Positions 7,868 to 14,524 of a stretch of 15,207 nt of DNA are shown here, piece by piece. The DNA is from CAZMHL01 sp045605445 (lineage in GTDB: Bacteria; Bacillota; Clostridia; RGIG6154). Every line of letters begins with the position of its first letter. The first letter of the stretch is position 1. Below the pieces are notes generated by a model. That model was not told the origin of the DNA. It searched no databases and saw only the letters and a list, made by a program, of their open reading frames with translations. The stretch lies in contig JAZUPZ010000020.1 in the NCBI GenBank assembly GCA_045605445.1, positions 1 to 15,207 on the forward strand, given 5' to 3'. The position numbers and the translations under genes were made by a program.

Positions 7868-7896
7868 CCGTCCATTGAAAAATGGACGGTTTTTTT
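7868..7896 (+). terminator. Intrinsic terminator of the XRE/LuxR unit
   Basis: A perfect 9-bp stem, CCGTCCATT (7868-7876) and AATGGACGG (7881-7889), closes a GAAA tetraloop and is followed directly by seven T (7890-7896). It lies 15 bases after the stop of the LuxR-type gene. Confidence 0.95.
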
Positions 7897-7931
7897 ACTG
7901 TATAGGAAACTTTGTTCCTATACAGTAAAAA
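7892..7931. repeat. 17-bp-arm inverted repeat flanked by T and A tracts
   Basis: ACTGTATAGGAA (7897-7908) and TTCCTATACAGT (7915-7926) are perfect inverted copies around a 6-base loop, and five T before pair with five A after, making a 17-bp arm. It shares its T tract with the preceding terminator. It has no T tail of its own in either direction, so it is not a standard terminator. It could be an operator, an RNA-stabilising hairpin or one end of a repeated intergenic element. Confidence 0.8.
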
Positions 7932-7943
7932 CTTTGATTATAT

Positions 7944-7995
7944 TGCCGTGCAAATTTTTTTGAAAAGCAATAGCTTTTCAAAAATGCACATGGCA
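7944..7995. repeat. Nested hairpin of a REP-like intergenic element
   Basis: The inner stem TTTTTGAAAAGC (7957-7968) and GCTTTTCAAAAA (7973-7984) is a perfect 12-bp pair around AATA. An outer stem, TGCCGTGCA (7944-7952) with TGCAC and GGCA (7985-7995), pairs with a 2-base bulge. It joins directly onto the next hairpin, so the whole stretch folds as a chain of stems. No coding frame is seen. Confidence 0.75.
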
Positions 7996-8063
7996 TAAGA
8001 AAAGCGATATCGCTCCGCACTTCCGCCGCAGGCGGTGCGGCGAAGCCGCTTTTCTTGGCATAA
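7991..8063. repeat. GC-rich hairpin flanked by 8-bp direct repeats
   Basis: AAGAAAAGCG (7997-8006) pairs with CGCTTTTCTT (8047-8056). Inside, CCGCAC pairs with GTGCGG and CCGCC with GGCGG. The structure is bordered by two exact copies of TGGCATAA (7991-7998 and 8056-8063), which resemble a target-site duplication around a ~57-base palindromic insert. Base composition (very GC-rich core) differs sharply from the AT-rich surroundings, consistent with a mobile or REP-type unit. No transposase is near. Confidence 0.7.
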
Positions 8064-8074
8064 AATCAGGCATG

Positions 8075-8157
8075 GTAGCCCTGGGTCTACCCCCTAAAAT
8101 TCCAAAAAGTAGCCTTAAGTCCACCCCAAAAATCTGCAAAAGTAGCCCTAGGGCTAA
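8075..8157. promoter_or_regulatory. Three evenly spaced 16-bp imperfect palindromes (candidate operator array)
   Basis: Three units each start GTAGCC at 8075, 8109 and 8142 (spacings 34 and 33). Each opens a 16-base near-palindrome: GTAGCCCTGGGTCTAC (8075-8090), GTAGCCTTAAGTCCAC (8109-8124) and GTAGCCCTAGGGCTAA (8142-8157). The last contains the perfect 14-bp palindrome TAGCCCTAGGGCTA. The intervening sequence is A-rich. The set ends 56 bases before the start of the zinc-ribbon operon, so a dimeric regulator binding repeated sites is a reasonable guess. No regulator can be named. Confidence 0.5.
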
Positions 8158-8213
8158 TATACAAAATTAATGTTTTTAAGTAAAATTATATTATAGATAA
8201 AGGAGGTAGTACG

Positions 8214-8576
8214 ATGCTGAGTCCAATCACAAAAAAATACACAGACGAATCGTCAATGAAACAGTTTAAGTTTGTTTTCTATTGCGACTGTTGTGGTAAG
8301 GCAATCCAAACACAGGCCTATGACTTCAACAGCGCTTTTGCACAAAAAACTTTTCTGTCAAATGATGAAAAAGAAGCTCGTGCAATCATTTATGCAAATG
8401 AACATGCGGCAGCATATGAGCGCGCAAACAACGAAGTAAGGCTAAACTTAAACCGTTGCGAAATATGTGGGGATATGATTTGCGAGGATTGCTCCGTATA
8501 TTCAGACGAGCTTGGTGGCGGAGTTTGCTGCACAAAATGTGCTGAGGCAAACAACGAGATAAAAATCGCAAAATAA
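8214..8576 (+). CDS. Small cysteine-rich zinc-ribbon-like protein
   Basis: This is a 120-residue cytosolic protein that I do not recognise as a named family. It has four CxxC knuckles: C24/C27 in CDCCGK, C82/C85 in CEICGD, C90/C93 in CEDC and C106/C109 in CTKC. This is enough to hold one or two structural zinc ions at the two ends of the protein. The middle (residues 35-75) is an Ala/Glu-rich probable helix. There is no signal peptide or membrane segment. Start ATG 8214 has AGGAGG (8201-8206) seven bases upstream; a later ATG at codon 15 has none. It is the first gene of the operon that continues to the window end, and lies 32 bases before the next gene. Its role may be protein or RNA binding, by analogy with other zinc ribbons, but the sequence does not show which. 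Confidence 0.8.
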   Translation: MLSPITKKYTDESSMKQFKFVFYCDCCGKAIQTQAYDFNSAFAQKTFLSNDEKEARAIIYANEHAAAYERANNEVRLNLNRCEICGDMICEDCSVYSDELGGGVCCTKCAEANNEIKIAK

Positions 8577-8608
8577 GTACTCAGCCATTATGAAGGGAGG
8601 TAAATTCC

Positions 8609-9694
8609 ATGGATGTGGTACAAAATTATAAATGTCCTTGTTGTACGGCGCCTTTAGTGTTTGATGCCGAAACGCAGAACTTAACATGTGAATCATGCGA
8701 CAATACTTTTCCGCTTGAAACGATGCAGCAAATGACAGAAGGCTCTGCCGATTCCGGTGGCACATCAAAATACGATTGGGAAAGCTATACGCCAAGAAAT
8801 TATGAAGACACAAACGAGGTTACTCTTTCAAATTATTCATGCCCCTCCTGCGGAGCAGAAATTCAGGGCGATGATACACTTGGCTCCACAGTTTGTCCAT
8901 ATTGCGGCAACTCCACTATTGTCAAAGGACAATTTGAAGGAACACTAAAGCCTGATTACATAATTCCGTTTAAGCTAAATAAAAAAGCTGCAATAGAGGC
9001 TTTTGAGGGTGATTTCAAAAATGCACCGTTTTTGCCCGATGAATTTAAAAATAAAAGAAAAATTGAAGAGATGGCTGGTGTGTATGTTCCATTTTGGATG
9101 TTTGATTGCGACTGTGATGCGGCAGTAAGCTACAATGCAGAAAGGATAACCGCATGGAGCGATTCAAATTATAATTACACTAAAACTGATTATTTTAAGT
9201 TATTCAGAAGTGGTACTGTTGGCTTTGCCAATATCCCTGTGGATGCCTCTAAAAAGGCTGAAGATAGTTATATGGAGGCTGTAGAACCCTTCAACTATGA
9301 AGATGCCGTTGAATTTAGCGGAGCGTATCTTTCTGGATACTTGGCTGATAAATATGATGTATCGGCAGAAGAAAGCATCGAAAGAGCGAACGAACGAGTT
9401 AAAAATTCAACTGTTGAGGCTTTTAATGATACGACAAACCGTTACACAGCAGTAATTCCCGAAAACTCAAGGGTAAGCTTTTCAAACGGCAAGATAAGAT
9501 ATTCCCTCCTTCCTGTATGGATGCTCAATATTAAGTATATGGATAAAATGTATAAATTTGCTATTAACGGACAAACAGGAAAAGTCGTTGGTGAATATCC
9601 TGTTGATAACAGCAAAAAGTGGAAGTATTTCTGGAAGATTGCAGGCATTGCATATGTAGCAGCCGCCGCTATTGGCTGGATGCTTTTGCATTAA
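8609..9694 (+). CDS. Double zinc-ribbon protein with C-terminal membrane anchor
   Basis: A 361-residue protein with two zinc ribbons at the N terminus: C9/C12 with C27/C30, and C78/C81 with C96/C99 (SCPSCG and VCPYCG). A mostly beta-rich body (about 110-330) holds the IIPFKL and VYVPFWMFDCD segments common to Firmicutes proteins often annotated as TFIIB-type zinc ribbon or PriA-like. A single hydrophobic helix (about 341-359) ends the protein, suggesting a tail anchor with the ribbons in the cytoplasm. No Walker or helicase motif is present, so the PriA name is a misnomer caused by the ribbons. Start ATG 8609 has GGGAGG eight bases upstream. The TPM gene follows after 15 bases; family members commonly neighbour TPM genes (recollection, not checked). 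Confidence 0.85.
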   Translation: MDVVQNYKCPCCTAPLVFDAETQNLTCESCDNTFPLETMQQMTEGSADSGGTSKYDWESYTPRNYEDTNEVTLSNYSCPSCGAEIQGDDTLGSTVCPYCGNSTIVKGQFEGTLKPDYIIPFKLNKKAAIEAFEGDFKNAPFLPDEFKNKRKIEEMAGVYVPFWMFDCDCDAAVSYNAERITAWSDSNYNYTKTDYFKLFRSGTVGFANIPVDASKKAEDSYMEAVEPFNYEDAVEFSGAYLSGYLADKYDVSAEESIERANERVKNSTVEAFNDTTNRYTAVIPENSRVSFSNGKIRYSLLPVWMLNIKYMDKMYKFAINGQTGKVVGEYPVDNSKKWKYFWKIAGIAYVAAAAIGWMLLH

Positions 9695-9709
9695 GGGGGT
9701 GGACGATAT

Positions 9710-10489
9710 ATGAAAAAATTACTTTCTTGTGTTTTACTTACTCTACTCTTGCTCACTCTGTTTTTGCCCGTATATGCATCATTTGAAAATCCTTCAATTG
9801 TGGATGAAGCAGGATATTTGATGCAATCGGAGCTTGCTTCCCTTTCCAAGGAGCTTGATAAGGTCAGAGAAAAATATGATTTTGAGGTTGCAATTTATAC
9901 CCAAAGCGATATGACATCAAGCACAACTGAGGAATCCGCAGACGATATTTACGATTATCAAGGCTACGGTGCAGGCGAAAATGATGATGGCATAATGCTT
10001 TATATCTGCTCGGACACCCGCGAATATCACTTTACAACCCACGGCAAGGGGTTAAAGTATTTCAATTCAAACGGACTTGCATATTTGGAGAGCAAGGTTG
10101 TGCCGTATCTTTCGGAAAACGATTATTATGAAGCGTTTGAAGAATATATAGAAACCACAGATGAACTCCTCCAAATGGCAAAGGACGGTAAGCCTTACAA
10201 CAAAAAGCAATACAGTATGAAATATCTGTTTGGAGTTATTATAGTATGCCTTATTGCACCGCTTTTGATAGCATTCTGGATGATGAAAAGAAAACTCAAA
10301 AAAATGAAAACAGCGGTAGAAAATGATTATGCCGCAAATTATATAAAGCCCGGCAGTATGAATCTGACGACTTCAAGAGATTTGTTTCTGTATTCAAGGA
10401 TTACAAAAACAGAAAGACCAAAATCAAGTTCAGGCACACATACCTCATCCTCCGGCAGAACACACGGCGGACGAGGCGGAAGTTTTTAA
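9710..10489 (+). CDS. TPM-domain (YgcG-type) membrane protein
   Basis: A 259-residue envelope protein. Residues 1-23 are a signal peptide ending VYA. The TPM domain spans about 28-157, with VDEAGYL (31-37), the FEVAIYT strand (58-64) and the glycine/acid block GYGAGENDDGIMLYI (85-99) typical of the family. A membrane helix follows (about 172-192), then a basic, Ser/Gly-rich tail ending GGRGGSF, a short form of the glycine-rich end common in these proteins. TPM domains are linked to photosystem II repair in plants and to acid phosphatase activity in some proteins; in bacteria the role is unclear. The domain should face outward, the tail inward. The start ATG 9710 follows AGGGGGTGG. It sits between a membrane zinc-ribbon gene and SLH genes, so it may link cytosol and wall. 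Confidence 0.9.
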   Translation: MKKLLSCVLLTLLLLTLFLPVYASFENPSIVDEAGYLMQSELASLSKELDKVREKYDFEVAIYTQSDMTSSTTEESADDIYDYQGYGAGENDDGIMLYICSDTREYHFTTHGKGLKYFNSNGLAYLESKVVPYLSENDYYEAFEEYIETTDELLQMAKDGKPYNKKQYSMKYLFGVIIVCLIAPLLIAFWMMKRKLKKMKTAVENDYAANYIKPGSMNLTTSRDLFLYSRITKTERPKSSSGTHTSSSGRTHGGRGGSF

Positions 10490-10503
10490 TTTGGAGGGTA
10501 ATT

Positions 10504-12867
10504 ATGAAAAGAATTTTATCATTTATTTTATGCTTAACAATGATTATGAGTTTTGCATCGGTTGTAAATGCGGAGCACTATTCCAACTTTACCGATGTAA
10601 AACCCGATAGTTGGTACTACGAAGATGTGGATAATGCGGTAAGGCTTGGTATTATCAACGGAAAAACCGAAACAACCTTCGCTCCCGATGATAACCTTAC
10701 ATATGCTGAAGCAATCAAGCTTGCGGCTTGTATGTATCAGCTTTACAAAGACGGAAGCGTATATCTTGTGCCCGGCGGAAATCCTTGGTATCAAATTTAT
10801 GTTGATTATGCCAAAGACCACGGAATAATAACAGAAAACTTTTTCTATAAGGTTAGTAACATTAATGAAAAGGCAACAAGAGCCGGTTATATGGAAATTT
10901 TTGCAAACGCCCTTCCCGATGAGGCTCTTAAAGGTATAAACAATGTTCCTGACGGTTCTATTCCCGATGTTCCTATGGCTTTCGAGAGTTCAATCAGTAT
11001 ATACAAGCTCTATCGTGCAGGAATTCTGACAGGTGTGGATGCAAAGCACAACTGCAAGCCGGAGGATAACATCAAAAGATGTGAGGTTGCGGCAATCATC
11101 ACAAGAATGATGGACGAAACAAAGCGTGTTAAGTTCAGTATGGGAACAACCTCCGAAGAACCTAAAACAGAGGAGTCTAAAACTGAAAAACCAAAAGAAG
11201 AACAAACGCTTGAAATTCCTGCAGATGCAGAACCTGCTCCTGAAATCAAGGAAGATGAAAAATCAGCAGAAACACCTGAAACACCTGATATGTATGAGCC
11301 TTTTGAGATAGTAGTGGAGCCGGAAAGGATTGATTCTGCCGATGAAGGCGAAATACTTACATATACAGTCAAAGCATCAGGCGGTAAAACTCCGTACACA
11401 TATCAGTGGGTTTCAAGAGGCTGGCATAATCAGACAACAGCAATACAAGAGAGTGAGTATGCAAAGGGTACAAAAACCAATACACTTAGCCTGACTTTCA
11501 GCATGGACAATCCGCTCACAAGCCAGTTCCGTTGTAAGGTTACCGATGCTCTTGGTCAGGAAGTAGTTTCGGATTATGTGACATTGCCTGAGCAAGCCTT
11601 CATTTTCAAGCCAGAGGATGTAATTAAATACAATTCCGGTTACATTTTCACAGGCAGAGTTGAAAAAGGTGCCTTAAGAGCCGGCGAAACGGTATCAATG
11701 CATATGCCATCACACGGCATTGAGGTTTTCGGCGTTGCTACAAAACTTGAAATGTTCAAAAAATCCATTGATGAGGTAAAAGAAAACGATTATTGCGGAA
11801 TCCTGATAGAAGAGCCGGAGAAAATTCCATATGATTCATGGGTAGTTGAAAATCTTGGAGAAACACTGGCAGAAAGACTTGTAAACATGGGCAATTATGG
11901 CTTTAAGGCATGGATGCATATTACACCTTGCATATACACCGCAGATGTTGGAGATAAAACATATGTGCAGGTCAACGTTTTCGGTGGCAAAGCTCCATAC
12001 ACATATGAATGGTATAAGAGTGAAAACTTTGGCGACTATATAGAGCTTAAGAGCGATAACAAGTATAAAGTAGATGAGGGCAAGGTAGAAATCCTTGTCG
12101 ATGAAGCTGAGTTTTCAAAACGTATGACATATAAGTGCATAATAACTGATGCTACAGGCTTTACCAAAACAGCAAGTAATATGTATGTTGTTCCTAAAAC
12201 AATACCGTATCTCGCATATCAGCCAAATACTGTCCGTGCAAACCATGGTGAAGAAGTTTCATTCTATGCTCGTACGAGAAACAGCGATGCAACCTATCAG
12301 TGGTACATAAAAAATGACAACACAAACGGTTGGAAAAAAATCGAGCCGACCGACACATGGGCAAAGGGTGCTACAACAACAACACTGACAATACAGGTTG
12401 AGAAGGCTGATTTCATAAGTCACTGTGAATACAAATGTGAAGTAACACAAGGAAGTTATAGCATAAGTTCAAATGTGGCAAAGTTACTTCCTAAGGATAT
12501 TGTTATAACTGAGCAACCAAAAAATGTGAGCGCAAAACACGCAGAAAAAGCAAAGTTTAAGGTAGTGGCAGAGGGTGCAAACGGACCATTTACATATCAA
12601 TGGCTGATACAGACTCCTGATAATGAAATCCCACTAATGATTACAGAAGCATTTCCATGGGCAGAAGGCTATTATACAGATACCTTGTCAGTTGCAGTTG
12701 ATGAAAACAAGCTTACATCTGATTACAAGTTCAGCTGTATTGTAACAGACAAAAACGGTGTAAGAAGAGTATCAAATGAGGCTTATGTTATTGTGGCTGC
12801 TGATGCCAATGTCAAATTTGAGGAAAACAATTCCAATCAGTCGGATATGATAGTTATTATGCCTTAA
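10504..12867 (+). CDS. SLH-domain surface protein with four Ig-like domains and an EF-Tu-domain-2-like module
   Basis: A 787-residue secreted wall protein. Signal peptide 1-23 (cleavage after VNA). Three SLH repeats (about 27-70, 92-135, 150-203), the first canonical with FTDVKPDSWYYEDV and IINGKTETTFAPDD, would bind pyruvylated wall polymer. An acidic Pro/Glu/Lys linker (215-265) leads to Ig-like domain 1 (268-364), a module resembling EF-Tu domain 2 (365-446), and Ig-like domains 2-4 (470-562, 567-662, 665-764). The Ig units repeat a YQW or YEW strand, an (A)KG...T(N/T)TL strand and a lone cysteine in F/Y-x-C-x-V/I-T. The D2-like segment reads GRVEKGALRAGETV and later MFKKSIDEVKENDYCGI. There is no enzymatic motif. 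Start ATG 10504 follows GGAGGG (10493-10498); the gene is 14 bases past the TPM gene. Confidence 0.92.
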   Translation: MKRILSFILCLTMIMSFASVVNAEHYSNFTDVKPDSWYYEDVDNAVRLGIINGKTETTFAPDDNLTYAEAIKLAACMYQLYKDGSVYLVPGGNPWYQIYVDYAKDHGIITENFFYKVSNINEKATRAGYMEIFANALPDEALKGINNVPDGSIPDVPMAFESSISIYKLYRAGILTGVDAKHNCKPEDNIKRCEVAAIITRMMDETKRVKFSMGTTSEEPKTEESKTEKPKEEQTLEIPADAEPAPEIKEDEKSAETPETPDMYEPFEIVVEPERIDSADEGEILTYTVKASGGKTPYTYQWVSRGWHNQTTAIQESEYAKGTKTNTLSLTFSMDNPLTSQFRCKVTDALGQEVVSDYVTLPEQAFIFKPEDVIKYNSGYIFTGRVEKGALRAGETVSMHMPSHGIEVFGVATKLEMFKKSIDEVKENDYCGILIEEPEKIPYDSWVVENLGETLAERLVNMGNYGFKAWMHITPCIYTADVGDKTYVQVNVFGGKAPYTYEWYKSENFGDYIELKSDNKYKVDEGKVEILVDEAEFSKRMTYKCIITDATGFTKTASNMYVVPKTIPYLAYQPNTVRANHGEEVSFYARTRNSDATYQWYIKNDNTNGWKKIEPTDTWAKGATTTTLTIQVEKADFISHCEYKCEVTQGSYSISSNVAKLLPKDIVITEQPKNVSAKHAEKAKFKVVAEGANGPFTYQWLIQTPDNEIPLMITEAFPWAEGYYTDTLSVAVDENKLTSDYKFSCIVTDKNGVRRVSNEAYVIVAADANVKFEENNSNQSDMIVIMP
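11596..11841 (+). other. EF-Tu domain 2-like module inside the first SLH protein
   Basis: Residues 365-446 follow the order of conserved blocks of translation-factor domain 2: an initial F-x-x-x-P-E-D-V, then TGRVEKGALRAGETV, then MFKKSIDEVKENDYCGILI. In EF-Tu the matching blocks are an F-x-x-P-x-E-D-V opening, TGRVERG with KVG-x-x-V, and MFRKLLDE with a GDNVGVL-like end. No G-domain motifs (GxxxxGK, NKxD) occur anywhere in the protein. Confidence 0.7.
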
Positions 12868-12898
12868 ATAATATAAAATAAAAAAGAGGTAAACAAAT

Positions 12899-14488
12899 AT
12901 GAAAAAAATGTTATCAGCTATTTTAGCACTATGCATGATGCTTACAATGGCAACTTCTGCCTTTGCGGCTTATGGAGAGCACGAGCATCAGCTTATGAAA
13001 ATGGCAAATATGAACAGCCACTATGAAGAATGTCAGGTTTGCTTTGAACTCTTTAATGTTGGCGAACACACCTTCAAAGATGGTAAATGTACAGTTTGCG
13101 GTCATCCCCAACTTGTAAATCCTTTTGTTGATGTCCCTGAAGATGCGTGGTACCACGATGAAGTAGTGGGCGCTGTTTACACAGGCATCATCAACGGTAA
13201 GAGTGCAACAGAATTTAAGCCTGATGACCTACTTACATACGCAGAAGCAATCAAGCTTGCGGCTTGTATGAGCCAGGTTTACTTAAATGGTAATGTTACC
13301 CTTACATCAGGTACTCCTTGGTATCAGCCTTATGTTGATTACTGCAAAATAAACAATATAATCACAAAGAATTATGACTATAACGCAAACGCAACAAGAG
13401 CGGGATATATAGAAATCTTTGCAAGTGCTCTTCCTGATAGTGCATTTGAAGAAATAAACAATATTCCAAACGGAAGTATTCTTGATGTTAAGTCAGGAGC
13501 TACATATGCTCACTATGTGTATAAGATGTATCGTGCAGGTATTTTAACAGGCGTTGATGCACTTCACAACTGCAAGCCTGATGATAATATCAAAAGAAGC
13601 GAGGTTGCTGCAATTATTTCCCGTATGATGGATGAAGGTAACAGAGTAAAGTTTGATATGTCTGATCCCGACAGTAATAAAAACACAGAGGATGACAACG
13701 ATAAAGATGAAGATGCTGAAAAGGATAATACTAAGCAGAACACCAAAGAAAAAGAAGATGAACCGATAAATATAGCTCCTGAAGATCCTCAGATTGGGGT
13801 TCAGGATCCTACTCAGACGGTTGATCCCGGTGTTTCTGTCACACCAACCAAACCTTTTGACGGCGGAAGTCAGGAGTACATTCTGGACACACCTCTTACC
13901 ATCCACAAACAGCCTGAAGGTTCAGATGGCGTAGAATATGGCACAAAATATGAACTTGAGGTTCAGGTATTTGGCGGCAAAGCACCTTATACATATGAAT
14001 GGCAGTACAAAGTTCGCAGAGATGCAGTAACAATTAAAAACGGAGATTATGCAAAGGATGCTGAAAGTGCTGCACTTGTTCTTTCAGTTGAAAAAGAAAA
14101 CACTCTTCTCGGTCAGGGTATCTACTGTGTAATTACCGATGCAGAAGGCACAAAGGTAACAACTGATACAGTTAAGGTTTACGGACCTTTCTCAATGCCC
14201 GTTGATGATTGGACTTTAGAATCAGGTAAGAATACCCTTATCGGCAGAGTGGCAGACGGTATTCTTAAAAAAGGTGAAAAGGTTTCTGTTATAAGGGACG
14301 GCAAGGTTATCGCAATAGGCGTTGCAGAAGATTTGCAGATGTTTAATAAGTCGTTGGATGAAACAGTTAAAGGTGATAACGTTGGAATCGTATTTAGCAG
14401 AGAAGATGGTGTCAGACCGGCTAGCGGCGATATTGTAGTAAAATATCAGCCTACACACGTTGTTGACACAAGCGATATTGTAAACTAA
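12899..14488 (+). CDS. SLH-domain surface protein with Ig-like domain and EF-Tu-domain-2-like module (paralogue)
   Basis: A 529-residue paralogue of the preceding protein. Signal peptide 1-23 (AFA end). Residues 27-70 hold a His-rich segment and two CxxC knuckles (C45/C48, C64/C67) ending HTFKDGKCTVCGH, a small secreted zinc-ribbon-like motif missing from the first protein. Three SLH repeats follow (about 75-118, 138-180, 190-245), close to those of the neighbour (TYAEAIKLAACM, ATRAGY, YRAGILTGVDA, HNCKPDDNIKR). A very acidic Asp/Glu/Lys linker (254-290) could bind calcium. Next come one Ig-like domain (332-427) and a C-terminal EF-Tu-D2-like module (430-515). It lacks the last three Ig units of its paralogue. 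Start ATG 12899 has AGAGGT eight bases upstream; 31 bases separate it from the first SLH gene with no terminator, so it is in the same operon. Confidence 0.92.
   Translation: MKKMLSAILALCMMLTMATSAFAAYGEHEHQLMKMANMNSHYEECQVCFELFNVGEHTFKDGKCTVCGHPQLVNPFVDVPEDAWYHDEVVGAVYTGIINGKSATEFKPDDLLTYAEAIKLAACMSQVYLNGNVTLTSGTPWYQPYVDYCKINNIITKNYDYNANATRAGYIEIFASALPDSAFEEINNIPNGSILDVKSGATYAHYVYKMYRAGILTGVDALHNCKPDDNIKRSEVAAIISRMMDEGNRVKFDMSDPDSNKNTEDDNDKDEDAEKDNTKQNTKEKEDEPINIAPEDPQIGVQDPTQTVDPGVSVTPTKPFDGGSQEYILDTPLTIHKQPEGSDGVEYGTKYELEVQVFGGKAPYTYEWQYKVRRDAVTIKNGDYAKDAESAALVLSVEKENTLLGQGIYCVITDAEGTKVTTDTVKVYGPFSMPVDDWTLESGKNTLIGRVADGILKKGEKVSVIRDGKVIAIGVAEDLQMFNKSLDETVKGDNVGIVFSREDGVRPASGDIVVKYQPTHVVDTSDIVN
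14186..14443 (+). other. EF-Tu domain 2-like module inside the second SLH protein
   Basis: Residues 430-515 give the clearer copy: FSMPVDDW, then IGRVADGILKKGEKVSV, then IGV...MFNKSLDETVKGDNVGIV, then a G-DIVV end. These match in order the F-x-x-P-x-E-D, GRV-x-x-G-x-x-K-x-G-x-x-V, MF-x-K-x-LDE, G-DNVG(V/I) and G-x-V(L/V) positions of EF-Tu domain 2. There is no GTPase domain. Confidence 0.75.
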
Positions 14489-14524
14489 TTAGGTGTTAAT
14501 TAAATTTATAAGGAGGCAAAGATT

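Larger units (their letters stand above)
7854..8213. other. Gene-free intergenic region rich in secondary structure
   Basis: There is no supportable gene in these 360 bases. From left to right they hold the intrinsic terminator, the A/T-flanked inverted repeat, two nested hairpins, three spaced palindromes and an AT-rich stretch (8158-8200) leading to the ribosome binding site at 8201. A -10-like TATTAT at 8189-8194 with a poor -35 (TTAATG, 8167-8172) is the only promoter candidate for the zinc-ribbon operon, and it lies very close to the ribosome binding site, so I do not call it. Confidence 0.7.

Noticed and set aside
8075..8157. Possible short CRISPR array (repeat spacing of 33-34 bases)
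   Set aside because: The units differ at many positions, only three exist, there is no constant repeat separated by unique spacers, and no cas gene is near.
8167..8194. Promoter for the zinc-ribbon operon (TTAATG / TATTAT)
   Set aside because: The -35 is poor and the implied start of transcription falls on the ribosome binding site; the true promoter may be further upstream.
8609..9694. PriA-like replication-restart helicase
   Set aside because: Only the zinc ribbons resemble PriA; there is no Walker A/B or other helicase motif and the protein ends in a membrane helix.
11596..14443. Real EF-Tu/IF-2-type translation GTPase
   Set aside because: Both proteins have signal peptides and SLH repeats and no GTP-binding motifs; only domain 2 is resembled.
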